Assembly: GCF_014137945.1 (NCBI RefSeq)
Contig: NZ_JACGWX010000006.1
Span: forward strand, 1 to 64,000
Direction of reading: 5' to 3'
From: Microcella alkalica
GTDB taxonomy: Bacteria > Actinomycetota > Actinomycetes > Actinomycetales > Microbacteriaceae
Length of the DNA: 64,000 bases
Of the stretch, positions 53,898 to 61,680 are shown one piece after another. A program made the position numbers and the translations under genes. Numbering within the stretch: position 1 is the first letter of the stretch; each line of letters begins with the position of its first letter. The notes under the pieces were generated by a model. That model did no database searches. It saw only the letters and a program-made list of their open reading frames with translations, and had not been told where the DNA came from.

Positions 53898-53982
53898 TGC
53901 CGAATGCAGGCAGTACGGCCTTCGCCGATCACCTGGTCGGGGCGGCATGTGCCCCGCCGTCTGCGCGTGCCTGCATTTGGCA
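53898..53982. repeat. 85-bp palindromic element, family P2 copy 2
   Basis: Arms TGCCGAATGCAGGCA (53898-53912) and TGCCTGCATTTGGCA (53968-53982) are the same two arm variants as at 28083-28167, in inverted order. Total length and 55-base interior length are identical to copy 1. The interior sequence is different and has its own hairpin (GGGGCGGCATGTGCCCC). Confidence 0.8.
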
Positions 53983-54213
53983 GCGCCTGCGGCGCGAGCG
54001 GTGGCGGCGGCGGCGGCGGTGGCACCGGTGGCGGTGGCAGACTGCGTCGGGGCCAGCGGTCGGCCCACTCCGCGCGTGCGCACCTCAGGCACATCGGCTC
54101 ATCGAGTGCGCGAGCGACCCGCGCTCTCACGGTCTGCACCCTCGAGTTCCTTAGTTGCGGATCACGACTCGGGCTGCGGCGACCGCGTAGCCAGCGGAGC
54201 CGCGTACGGCCGA

Positions 54214-54250
54214 GGCGGGCCGGGGGAGCGACCGCCCCGCCCGGCCCGCC
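54214..54250 (-). terminator. Terminator of the siderophore-binding protein gene
   Basis: A perfect 11-bp stem GGCGGGCCGGG/CCCGGCCCGCC with a 15-base loop lies 15 bases beyond the stop of the minus-strand gene. Confidence 0.65.
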
Positions 54251-54265
54251 CGACGTGAGCTCGGC

Positions 54266-55285
54266 CTAGCCGCGCGCGGCGACGGCCGCGGCGAGCTGCT
54301 CGACGACCTCGTCGAGGCCCCACGACAGCGACAGCGCGGTGGGCGGCGAGACGGAGGCGATGAACTCGGTGCCCACGAGCTGGGCGATCGCGCCCTGCTC
54401 GATCGCGGGCAGCGACTGCGCGTACGGAGCGTCGAGCAGCGCCTGCGCCTCCTCGGGGGTCGACCCGTAGACGACGAGGATGTCCGACTCGAGCTCACTG
54501 ACCCGCTCGTACGAGAGGGTGAAGTAGAAGGGCGACTCGTCGGTGTCGAGCTCGTCGACCGCGGGGGCGCTGACGAAGCCGAGGTCGAGCATGAACTCCA
54601 CGCGCGGGTCCTCGTCGGCGTAGACGTAGAAGGTGCCGGCGGTGTCCCACGCGGTCGCGAGGGTCACGCCGTCGAACTCGGGGTGCGCCGCCGAGGCCTC
54701 GGCGAGCGACTCGTCGATGCCGGCGAGCACCTCCTCCGCCTCGTCCTCGCGCCCGAGCGCCTCGCCCGTGATCGAGATGATGTCGCGCCACGGGGTCGAC
54801 CAGGGCTGGTCCGGGTAGGCGACGACGGGCGCGATCTCGCTCAGGGTCGCGTACTGCTCCTCGGTGAGCCCGGAGTAGTGGGCGAGGATCACGTCGGGGT
54901 CGGCGGCGGCGATCTCCTCGAACGGCACGTCGGCGCCCGTGTTCGTGAGCACGGTCGGGATGTCCTCACCGCGCTCCTCGAGAGCCTCGCGGATCCACGG
55001 CAGCACGCCCTCCTCGTCGCCCCCGTACGACTCGAACGGGATCGCGACGGGCGTCACGCCGAGGGCGATCGTCGCGTCGGTGCTCGCCCAGCCCCACGTG
55101 ACGACGCGCTCGGGCTCTTCGTCGATCGTGGTCTCGCCGAACGCGTGCTCGATGGTGACGGGGAACGCACCGGCCTCGGCGGCCGAGCCGTCGGGCGCTG
55201 GCGCGGGCTCGGCGGAGCATCCGACGAGAATGAGGGCGAGCGCTGCGGCGGCCGCGAGGGATGGGCGGCGATGGGGGAAGGGCAC
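54266..55285 (-). CDS. Iron-siderophore ABC transporter substrate-binding lipoprotein
   Basis: The 339-residue protein has a lipoprotein signal (LALILVGC) and a FecB/FepB-type binding fold: RVVTWGWASTDATIALGVTPVAI, AADPDVILAHYSGL and the PWRDIISITGEALG helix. It captures ferric siderophores at the cell surface and hands them to the permease encoded on the same strand further upstream. The start is GTG 55285. A DtxR/IdeR box lies 95 bases upstream, so iron repression is expected. Confidence 0.92.
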   Translation of the reverse strand: MPFPHRRPSLAAAAALALILVGCSAEPAPAPDGSAAEAGAFPVTIEHAFGETTIDEEPERVVTWGWASTDATIALGVTPVAIPFESYGGDEEGVLPWIREALEERGEDIPTVLTNTGADVPFEEIAAADPDVILAHYSGLTEEQYATLSEIAPVVAYPDQPWSTPWRDIISITGEALGREDEAEEVLAGIDESLAEASAAHPEFDGVTLATAWDTAGTFYVYADEDPRVEFMLDLGFVSAPAVDELDTDESPFYFTLSYERVSELESDILVVYGSTPEEAQALLDAPYAQSLPAIEQGAIAQLVGTEFIASVSPPTALSLSWGLDEVVEQLAAAVAARG

Positions 55286-55379
55286 GGTGGGGCTCCTGGC
55301 GGTAACGGGAGGGCTCGTCGCGGCGGCACGGATGCGCGCGCTCGATCTCGACGCGACTCTGCGACGTGCCCTCGGCTGA

Positions 55380-55398
55380 TGAGGTTAGCCTAACCTAA
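55380..55398. promoter_or_regulatory. DtxR/IdeR iron box
   Basis: TGAGGTTAGCCTAACCTAA matches the 19-bp consensus TTAGGTTAGSCTAACCTAA at 18 positions. It lies between the binding-protein gene (start 55285) and the 3' end of the ATPase gene, so it should control the former. Confidence 0.9.
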
Positions 55399-55454
55399 CT
55401 CATCGCGCAGACGCCCGGCAACTGGCGAGCCCCGAGCGCCCCCGGTGCTGGCGA

Positions 55455-56291
55455 TCACCGCGATCGCGGCAGGATGACCGGCCTCCCCGTGTCCGGATCC
55501 TGCAGCAGGCGCGCCTCGATGCCGAAGGCCTGCCGCACGACCTCCGCCGTGAGCACCGCCCCCGGTTCGCCGCGCGCGATGATCCGACCGCCGGCCATGA
55601 CGACGAGCTCGTCGGCGTAGCGCGCCGCCAGCGTGAGGTCGTGGATGACGAGGACGACGGTCATCCCGCGCGAGACCTCGGCGCGCAGCACGTCGAGCAC
55701 CTCGACCTGATGCGCGACGTCGAGGGCGCTCGTCGGCTCGTCGAGCAGGAGGATGCGCGGCTGCTGCGCGAGCGCCATCGCGATCCACACGCGCTGCCGC
55801 TGCCCGCCGCTCAGCTCGTCGACCCGCGAATCGACGAGCGACGACGCGTCCGTCGCCTCGAGGGCGGCCGCGACGATGACGTCGTCGTCGCTGCGGCGCC
55901 CGCGGAAGATGCCCTGGTGGGGGTAGCGCCCGCGGGCGACGAGCTCGGCGACGCGGACTCCCTCGGGTGCGATCGGGCTCTGCGGCAGCACGCCGATCGT
56001 GCGGGCGACCCTCCGGTTCGGCAGGCGCGAGAGGTCGGCGCCGTCGAGCGTGACCCGGCCCGCCGTCGGCGCGAGCAGGCGGGCGAGCCCCCGCAGGAGG
56101 GTGGACTTGCCGCTCGCGTTCGCCCCCACGACGACCGTGAGCGCGCCGGGCGTGACGTCGAGGTCGACGTCGTGGACGACGGTGCGGTCGCCGTACCCGA
56201 GACGCAGGCCCTCGGCGGCGAGCCGCGGGGGAGGCGCGTCGTCGTCTCCCGCGTGCAGGAGGTCGATGGCCGAGCGGATGACATCGCTCAT
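55455..56291 (-). CDS. Siderophore ABC transporter ATP-binding protein
   Basis: The 278-residue ATPase has Walker A GANASGKST, the Q-loop in VLPQSP, signature ELSGGQRQRVWIAMALAQ, Walker B ILLLDEPTSALD and the H-loop His in VIHDL. The sequence fits the FepC/FhuC group. It is the last gene of a four-gene minus-strand operon; its ATG overlaps the upstream permease stop (ATGA). The first ~25 residues are an extension. Confidence 0.94.
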   Translation of the reverse strand: MSDVIRSAIDLLHAGDDDAPPPRLAAEGLRLGYGDRTVVHDVDLDVTPGALTVVVGANASGKSTLLRGLARLLAPTAGRVTLDGADLSRLPNRRVARTIGVLPQSPIAPEGVRVAELVARGRYPHQGIFRGRRSDDDVIVAAALEATDASSLVDSRVDELSGGQRQRVWIAMALAQQPRILLLDEPTSALDVAHQVEVLDVLRAEVSRGMTVVLVIHDLTLAARYADELVVMAGGRIIARGEPGAVLTAEVVRQAFGIEARLLQDPDTGRPVILPRSR

Positions 56292-57481
56292 GGGCGCGTC
56301 CCCTTCCGAGCGGCACCGCGGTCGACGCCGGCCTGCTCGCCGCGCACGAGGAGCGCGATGAGCACGACGGCGCCCGCGGCGCCCGTGATGAGTCCGACCG
56401 GCGGCGAGAGCGTGCCGGGGATGAGGTGCTGGGCGACGAGGTCGGCGAGGGCGACGACCGCCGCGCCGACGAGGGCCGCGGTGCCGAGGGCGGGCGATCG
56501 CCCGCGGAGGCGCCGCGCGATCGGACCGGACGCGAACGCCACGAACGCGATCGGCCCCGCCACCGACACCGCCACGGCGGCGAGGATGCTCGAGCCCGTC
56601 ATCGCCGCAACCCGCGTTGCGACAGGGCTGGCCCCGATCGCGCGCGCCGAGCCGTCGTCGAGCGACTGGGCCGCGAGGGGCCTCCGGGCGGCGACGAGCC
56701 CGAGGGCCGCGACTGCGACGGTCGAGCCCACGAGCGCGACGTCGTCCCACGACGGCGACCCGACCGACCCGACGAGCCAGAACCACGCGCTCTGCGCCTG
56801 CGTGAGGTTGGCGCGCGTGAGGGCGTAGCCGACGATGCCGTTGGCGAGGAAGGCGACGGCGATGCCGATGACGACGAAGCGCGCTCCGGCGACGGCTCGT
56901 CCGCTCGCCGCGACGACGACGGACGTGGCGACGAGGGCGCCGACGAGGGCGGCGCCGCTCACGGCGAGCCCGGTGAGCCCGCCGGCGATGGCGAGCACGG
57001 CGGCGGCGCTCGCGCCTCCCGTGACTCCGACTATGTCGGGGCTCGCGAGCGGATTCCGCACGACCGACTGCAGCAGCGCGCCGCTGAGTCCGAGCGCGGC
57101 TCCGACGACCAGCGCGAGGAGGAGGCGCGGCAGCCGCAGCCCTTGCACGATGAACACCGCACCCCCGGTGCCCTCGAGCCCGAGCAGCCCGGCGACGACC
57201 TCGGCGGGGGCGAGCGGCACGTCGCCGAGCGCGAGCGCGAGCATCCCGACCGCGACGATCACGACGAGGATGCCCGCGACCACGCCGATCGCGCGCCGTC
57301 GGTCGCGCGCCCGCCCGGCCTCGATCGCGGCGACGGTCGCGGCGCACGCCGTCGGCAGCCCCTCCGCTCGATCAAATGAAGGGAGGCGACCGCCAGGGTG
57401 CGGCGTGTCGCGCCGACGCGCCGCGCGGGAGGGGCGTGCTCCCTTCATTTGGTCGAGCACGGGCACGAGGGGGCGAGTCAC
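56288..57481 (-). CDS. Siderophore ABC permease, FecCD family, with palindromic-repeat insert in its N terminus
   Basis: The 397-residue permease has about nine to ten helices with GLSGALLQSVVRNPLASPDIVGVTGGAS and GRSPALGTAALVGA as FecCD signatures. GTG 57481 overlaps the upstream permease stop (GTGA), and the reading frame then runs through the entire 92-bp P1 element. That adds a stretch LDQMKGAR...DTP...RLPSFDRA of 31 residues before the first helix. The N-terminal tail is therefore about 65 residues instead of the usual 10-25. An alternative ATG (57448) lies inside the element. Confidence 0.88.
   Translation of the reverse strand: MTRPLVPVLDQMKGARPSRAARRRDTPHPGGRLPSFDRAEGLPTACAATVAAIEAGRARDRRRAIGVVAGILVVIVAVGMLALALGDVPLAPAEVVAGLLGLEGTGGAVFIVQGLRLPRLLLALVVGAALGLSGALLQSVVRNPLASPDIVGVTGGASAAAVLAIAGGLTGLAVSGAALVGALVATSVVVAASGRAVAGARFVVIGIAVAFLANGIVGYALTRANLTQAQSAWFWLVGSVGSPSWDDVALVGSTVAVAALGLVAARRPLAAQSLDDGSARAIGASPVATRVAAMTGSSILAAVAVSVAGPIAFVAFASGPIARRLRGRSPALGTAALVGAAVVALADLVAQHLIPGTLSPPVGLITGAAGAVVLIALLVRGEQAGVDRGAARKGTRP
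57366..57457. repeat. 92-bp palindromic element, family P1 copy 2, inside a coding sequence
   Basis: Arms 57366-57385 and 57438-57457 pair with one mismatch over 19 bases (AAATGAAGGGAG with CTCCCTTCATTT). The 52-base interior lines up with copy 1 without gaps and shares CGGCGTGTCGC. The element is read in frame as part of the FecCD permease N terminus. In both copies this frame contains no stop. Confidence 0.85.
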
Positions 57482-58494
57482 GCGGTCACCCCTGAACGCG
57501 AGCGCACGAGCGCGATAAGCAGGGGCGCGCCGAGCACGGCGACGACGATGCCCGCCTCGAGCTCGCCGGGAGGCACGACGAGGCGGCCGAGGACGTCGGC
57601 GAGGAGGACGAGCGCGGCGCCCGCGACGGCGGCGACGGGCATGCGCGCCGCGTGGCCGCCTCCGACGGCGGCGCGCGCGGCGTGGGCTCCGACGAGTCCG
57701 ACGAACACGATGGGGCCGGCGAGCGCGGTCGCGGTGCCGGCGAGGACGACGACGACGGCGATCGCCGCGGCTCGCGTCGGGGCGAGTCGGAAGCCGAGCC
57801 CGCGCGCGACGTCGTCGCCGAGCGCGAGGGCGTCGAGCGACCGGCCGACGATCAGGGCGCCGACGAGGCCCGCCGCGACGAGCGGGGCGAGGGCGAGCCC
57901 GGCGTCGAGCTCGCGGCCGGTGAGGGATCCCACCGTCCAGAACCGGTAGCGGTCGAGCGTCTGGGGGTCGCTGAGCAGCACGAGGGTCGTGAGCGAGGAG
58001 AGCGCGGCCGTCACGGCGGCTCCGGCGACGACCAGCAGCGCGGGGCTCGTGCCGACGCGCGCGCTCGAGGCGACGAGCGCGATGACCGTCGCCGCGGCGA
58101 GGGCGCCGACGAGCGCGAAGCCGGCGAGGCCGACGACCGAGGTGACCCCCGCCACGGCGATCCCCACGACGACCGCGAACGAGGAGCCCGCGGTCACGCC
58201 GAGCAGTCCGGGGTCGGCGATGGGGTTGCGCGTCACGCCCTGCATGACGACCCCGGCGACGCCGAGTGCCGCGCCGGCGAGGAGCCCGATCACCGTCCGC
58301 GGCACGCGCAGCTCGCGCACGACGACGGCGTCCACGGAGCCGGCGCCGAGGGCGAGCGGATCGATGAGCACCGAGAGGACGGCGGCGGGATCGGTGGCCC
58401 GCGCCCCGACGGCGAGGCTCGCCGCGACCGTCAGCACGAGGAGCGCCATGAGCAGGAGGGCGAGTGGCGGCCTCGGGCACTGCTGCCGGGTCAC
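57478..58494 (-). CDS. Siderophore ABC permease, FecCD family (first subunit)
   Basis: The 338-residue protein has about ten helices and the FecCD motifs RVPRTVIGLLAGAALGVAGVVMQGVTRNPIADPGLLGVTAGSS. It pairs with the next permease to form the membrane channel. GTG 58494 overlaps the stop of the siderophore-interacting protein gene (GTGA). A longer open frame upstream lies inside that gene and is not used. This subunit has the normal short N terminus, in contrast to its partner. Confidence 0.93.
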   Translation of the reverse strand: MTRQQCPRPPLALLLMALLVLTVAASLAVGARATDPAAVLSVLIDPLALGAGSVDAVVVRELRVPRTVIGLLAGAALGVAGVVMQGVTRNPIADPGLLGVTAGSSFAVVVGIAVAGVTSVVGLAGFALVGALAAATVIALVASSARVGTSPALLVVAGAAVTAALSSLTTLVLLSDPQTLDRYRFWTVGSLTGRELDAGLALAPLVAAGLVGALIVGRSLDALALGDDVARGLGFRLAPTRAAAIAVVVVLAGTATALAGPIVFVGLVGAHAARAAVGGGHAARMPVAAVAGAALVLLADVLGRLVVPPGELEAGIVVAVLGAPLLIALVRSRSGVTA

Positions 58495-59504
58495 TGCGCT
58501 TCGGAGCGCCCGCGTCGCCAGTAGCCCATGAAGGCGACGTTCGAGCGGGCGACGCCGAGGTCGCTGACGAGGTGCCGCCGCAGCGCCTTGACCGTCGCCG
58601 CCTCGCCCGCGATCCAGGCGTAGAAGTCGCCGGTCGTCGGGTCGACGGGGGAGTCCCACAGCAGCTCGGCGTCGACGTCGACCTCATCGAGCACATCGGG
58701 AGTCGCCCGGACGACGCTCTCGAGCTCGGCCATGTGCCGCGGCAGCCACGCCCGCACGGCGCGCTGCAGCAGCTCGCCGTGCGGGGCGACGGCCTCGAAG
58801 CCGGTCGCGGTCTCGCACCCGGCGTCGCGCGCGAGCCACGCGATGCGGGAGGCTCCGCGTGCGACGACGTTCTGGATGTCGGCGCTCGACGGCACCTCGA
58901 TGAACGCCTGCGCCGTGATCGCCGGGTCGAGCGACTCCATGATCGAGCAGATGGCGGGGGCGGCCGTCTCGTCGCCCACGAGGAGCACGTGGCGCGCGGC
59001 TCCCGGCCGCCAGTCGCAGCCGACGGTCGGATCGGCCGTGCGTGCGTCCGGTCCGATCACGATGAGGCGATCGCCGACGGAGGCCCGGCGCAGCCACGTC
59101 GCGGCGGGGCCGTCCGGCACGCCGGGCTCGGAGTCATGGCGCACCATGTCGATGTCGAGCTCGCGCCGCTCCGGCCGGATCGCGCGGACCGTGTAGGTGC
59201 GGAACGGGTTGCGCTCGGCCTCCGGCAGGGCCCGCCAGCGGGCGTACCAGGTGCCCGCGAGGATCTCTGCGGGGTCATCCTGCCCGACGTCGCACAGCGA
59301 GCCGTTGGCGAACGGAAGGACGAGCTTGATGCGCTGATCGAGCCCCGTCGTGCCGAAGACCTCGAGGTCGTCGCCGGCGAACGTCACGCGCACGAGGTGG
59401 GGCGAGAGCGGCAGGATGCGCTGCACGACCACCGCGAAGGGTCGGTAGGCCGGCCAGACGGCGGCGATCGGCGCCACGACGGCCACGCGCTGTGAGGTAA
59501 GCAT
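58491..59504 (-). CDS. Siderophore-interacting protein (ferric-siderophore reductase, ViuB/SIP family)
   Basis: The 337-residue flavoprotein has an FAD-binding barrel (ILPLSPHLVRVTFAGDDLEVF) and RTYTVRAIR, the FAD-contact motif. The NAD(P)-binding half has HVLLVGDETAAPAICSIMESL and ends in FYAWIAGEAATVKALRRHLV and FMGYWRRG, as in ViuB. It reduces ferric siderophores in the cytoplasm to release iron. The ATG at 59504 lies inside an iron box, 7 bases after a -10, giving a leaderless, iron-regulated operon with the two permeases and ATPase. Confidence 0.93.
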   Translation of the reverse strand: MLTSQRVAVVAPIAAVWPAYRPFAVVVQRILPLSPHLVRVTFAGDDLEVFGTTGLDQRIKLVLPFANGSLCDVGQDDPAEILAGTWYARWRALPEAERNPFRTYTVRAIRPERRELDIDMVRHDSEPGVPDGPAATWLRRASVGDRLIVIGPDARTADPTVGCDWRPGAARHVLLVGDETAAPAICSIMESLDPAITAQAFIEVPSSADIQNVVARGASRIAWLARDAGCETATGFEAVAPHGELLQRAVRAWLPRHMAELESVVRATPDVLDEVDVDAELLWDSPVDPTTGDFYAWIAGEAATVKALRRHLVSDLGVARSNVAFMGYWRRGRSEAQ

Positions 59505-59517
59505 TACCTAAGTATTA
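59493..59517 (-). promoter_or_regulatory. DtxR/IdeR iron box overlapping -10 and start codon of the siderophore-reductase operon
   Basis: TGAGGTAAGCATTACCTAA (59493-59511) matches the iron-box consensus at about 15 of 19 positions. On the minus strand the -10-like TAATAC (59517-59512) abuts it and the ATG (59504-59502) is at its centre. A bound repressor would mask both promoter and start codon. Confidence 0.75.
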
Positions 59518-59676
59518 CCCGATGTGCGTCGGTCGCGCTAGCGCGAGGCGCGGACCGCTCGTCTGGGAATGGCCTCCACGTCTCCTTCACGCCTCGCACC
59601 CCCGCCACTACTCTGAGGAGGTCCCGCGAGCCCCGATTCCGGCTCGCAGGCCCAGTGGAGAAAGAGGAGTACGACT

Positions 59677-59997
59677 ATGCGCGGAAAGATCCTGTTCCTG
59701 ACCGGCCTCGGCGTCGGCTATGTGTTCGGAACCAAGGCGGGGCGCGAGAAGTACGAGCAGATCTCTCGCGCCGCGGCGAAGTTCTGGAACGACCCCCGCG
59801 TGCAGGAGCGCGTCGACCAGGTTGAGGGCTTCGTCAAGGACAAGGCTCCCGAGGTCGCCGAGTTCGTCAGCGGCAACGCCAAGAAGGCGGCATCGACCGT
59901 CACCGGCCGCAAGAGCTCGAGCACCACCGGCTCCGGTGCCAAGAGCGGCTCGACCGCCTCGACCAGCTCGAGCTCGGGCTCGTCGAGCTCGTCCTGA
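59677..59997 (+). CDS. YtxH-like small protein
   Basis: The 106-residue protein starts MRGKILFLTGLGVGYVFGTKAGREKYEQI, a short hydrophobic segment with the KAGREKYE motif typical of YtxH-like proteins. A helical part and a Ser/Gly/Thr-rich tail with long Ser runs follow. The function is unknown; related genes are stress-linked. GAAAGAGGAG precedes the ATG. A possible promoter is CTTCAC (59585) with TACTCT (59609). It heads a three-gene operon. Confidence 0.82.
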   Translation: MRGKILFLTGLGVGYVFGTKAGREKYEQISRAAAKFWNDPRVQERVDQVEGFVKDKAPEVAEFVSGNAKKAASTVTGRKSSSTTGSGAKSGSTASTSSSSGSSSSS

Positions 59998-60017
59998 TCC
60001 CCGGCGGAGGTGCGCCC

Positions 60018-60434
60018 ATGACGACCCCCCGCACGACTCCGTCCCCCGCCGCCGAGCGACGAGGGCTGTTCGCTCTCATCGCGGACGTCCCGCGCCTCAT
60101 CGGCGACCTCGTCCGCGCGGAGATCGCGTCGCTCAAGGCCGAGATCGCCGGCAAGCTCAAGGCCGCCGGCATCGGTGCGGGCCTGCTCGTCGGCGCGGGC
60201 GTCGTCGCGTTCTTCGCGGCGCTCGTGCTCATCGCGGCGGGAGTCCTCGCGCTCTCGCTCGTGCTGCCCCCCTGGGCGGCGTCGCTCATCATCGGCGTCG
60301 TGCTGCTCATCATCGCGGGCATCATCGCCGCGGCGGGCATCCGCAGTCTCAAGCGGGGCATGCCCCCGACCCCCACCGACACCATCGAGAGTGTCAAGGA
60401 CGACGTCCGCGCCGTGCGCGGACAGAGGAAGTAG
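60018..60434 (+). CDS. Holin-X-like (phage holin superfamily III) membrane protein
   Basis: The 138-residue protein has a soluble N-terminal helix (LFALIADVPRLIGDLVRAEIASLKAEIAGKLKAAG) and two transmembrane hairpins. It matches the actinobacterial Act_Hol-X family, chromosomal in origin despite the name. It is between the YtxH-like and DUF3618-like genes, a recurrent actinobacterial trio of unknown role, probably membrane or envelope stress. Confidence 0.85.
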   Translation: MTTPRTTPSPAAERRGLFALIADVPRLIGDLVRAEIASLKAEIAGKLKAAGIGAGLLVGAGVVAFFAALVLIAAGVLALSLVLPPWAASLIIGVVLLIIAGIIAAAGIRSLKRGMPPTPTDTIESVKDDVRAVRGQRK

Positions 60435-60443
60435 AGGAGCATC

Positions 60444-60770
60444 ATGACTGATTCCACGAACCCCACCGGCACGACCCCCACCACTCCGTACACTGCCCCC
60501 GCGAGCACGGCTCCCGTTGGCTTCGACCCGACCGCGCTCGAGAATGCGAAGACCGTTGTGACCGATTCCGTCGAGGCGACGCGCCTCAAGCTCGAGCAAA
60601 CCCTCGATGCGATCGAGGACAAGTTCGACGTCAAGAAGCGCACCGATGAGGTCGCCGAGCGCGTCCAGCGCTCGTACGAGGAGAACCCCGTGCCGTGGAT
60701 CATCGGCGCGACGGCCGTCGCCGTCGGCGTCATCGGCCTCGTCGCGTGGGCGATCTTCTCGGACGACTGA
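60444..60770 (+). CDS. DUF3618-like membrane protein
   Basis: The 108-residue protein has a Thr/Pro-rich start, a helical segment VEATRLKLEQTLDAIEDKFDVKKRTDEVAERV resembling DUF3618, and one C-terminal transmembrane helix (WIIGATAVAVGVIGLVAWAIF). The start is ATG 60444 with GAGGAG upstream. It closes the three-gene unit, nine bases after the holin-like gene. Confidence 0.82.
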   Translation: MTDSTNPTGTTPTTPYTAPASTAPVGFDPTALENAKTVVTDSVEATRLKLEQTLDAIEDKFDVKKRTDEVAERVQRSYEENPVPWIIGATAVAVGVIGLVAWAIFSDD

Positions 60771-60807
60771 TCGCGCCGTGGTCGATTAGGCCGCATCGCG
60801 GGTTGGG

Positions 60808-61659
60808 GTGACAATGAATGAGATGTCCTCCTCAACCCGAGATGCGACGATCATCGACCGCACCCCCACCGGTGCGCTGCCGGTGATCAAACCCCTGCTC
60901 GGCTGGCGGGTCCTCGTCCCCCGCGGCGGCAAGTGGGGCGACGGCATCGCGGCCGGCCTGCGCGCCCTCGGTGCGGCCCCGGTCATCGCCCCGCTCATCA
61001 ACTTCGCGGGGACGGAGCACCCCGAGGAGCTCGCGGCCGAGCTCGATCGACTGCGCGACGGCGCCTACGGCTGGCTCGTGGTCACGAGCGCGACGACGGT
61101 CGACGTCCTCATGAGCCAGGGCGTCCGGCTGCCCGACCGCACGCGCGTCGCCGCGGTCGGCGAGACGACCGCCAATGCGCTTCAGCTCGCCGGGTATCCG
61201 GTGCACTTCGTGCCGAGCGATCACTCCGCGCGCGGACTCGTGAAGGAATGGCCCGGCGCCCCGGCCGACGGCGACGTGCTCGTGCCGCAGTCCGAGATCG
61301 CCGAGCCGACCCTCGTCAGCGGGCTGCGCGAGCGCGGGATCGCCGCTCGATTTGTGAGCGCCTACCGCACCGTCGGGGTCTCGGCCCCGGCATCCGTGGC
61401 CGAGGATGTCGCCGAGGGCCGCATCCGCGCCCTCCTCGTGAGCTCCGGTAGCATCGCGCGCCAGATCGCGGAGCAGTTCGCCCCGCTGCCGGAGTCGACG
61501 GTCGTCGTCTGCATCGGACCCCGCACGGCCTTCGACGCGCGCGCCGCGGGCCTGCGCGTCGACCGCATCGCCGAGGATCGCTCGGCGCCGGCGCTCATCA
61601 GGGCGCTCGCCGAGTACGCCATGGACCCGGACGACCGCCGTCCGCCCGTCATCCCGTAG
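60808..61659 (+). CDS. hemD: Uroporphyrinogen-III synthase
   Basis: The 283-residue protein has the two-lobed HemD fold: LLGWRVLVPRGGKWGDGIAAGLRALGAAPVIAPLINF, WLVVTSATTVDVL, VAAVGETTANAL and, in the second lobe, LVPQSEIAEPTLVSGLRERG and CIGPRTAFDARAAGL. It cyclises hydroxymethylbilane from HemC. It lies 7 kb from the hem operon, which lacks it. The start is uncertain: GTG 60808, ATG 60814 or ATG 60823 are all in frame. Confidence 0.88.
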   Translation: MTMNEMSSSTRDATIIDRTPTGALPVIKPLLGWRVLVPRGGKWGDGIAAGLRALGAAPVIAPLINFAGTEHPEELAAELDRLRDGAYGWLVVTSATTVDVLMSQGVRLPDRTRVAAVGETTANALQLAGYPVHFVPSDHSARGLVKEWPGAPADGDVLVPQSEIAEPTLVSGLRERGIAARFVSAYRTVGVSAPASVAEDVAEGRIRALLVSSGSIARQIAEQFAPLPESTVVVCIGPRTAFDARAAGLRVDRIAEDRSAPALIRALAEYAMDPDDRRPPVIP

Positions 61660-61680
61660 TGGCCCCGGCGCGGCGCTCGT

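Larger units (their letters stand above)
53837..54265. other. Gene-free stretch between the hem operon and the siderophore-binding protein
   Basis: About 430 bases without a supportable gene. It holds the 85-bp P2 element (53898-53982), a run of GGC/GGT triplets (about 53992-54045) and the terminator at 54214-54250. Open frames here are translations of these repeats and are rejected. Confidence 0.6.

Noticed and set aside
53837-54200. Pro- and Gly-rich open frames after the hem operon
   Set aside because: They translate simple GGC/GGT runs and the P2 palindrome and have no start signals.
56288-58696. A single 802-codon fusion of two FecCD permeases
   Set aside because: The frame upstream of 57481 is an out-of-frame shadow of the first permease; the two permeases are separate genes joined by a GTGA overlap.
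60018-60434. Phage holin-like gene as a sign of a prophage
   Set aside because: No capsid, integrase, lysin or attachment site is near. This family is chromosomal in actinobacteria and lies in a recurrent trio with YtxH-like and DUF3618-like genes.
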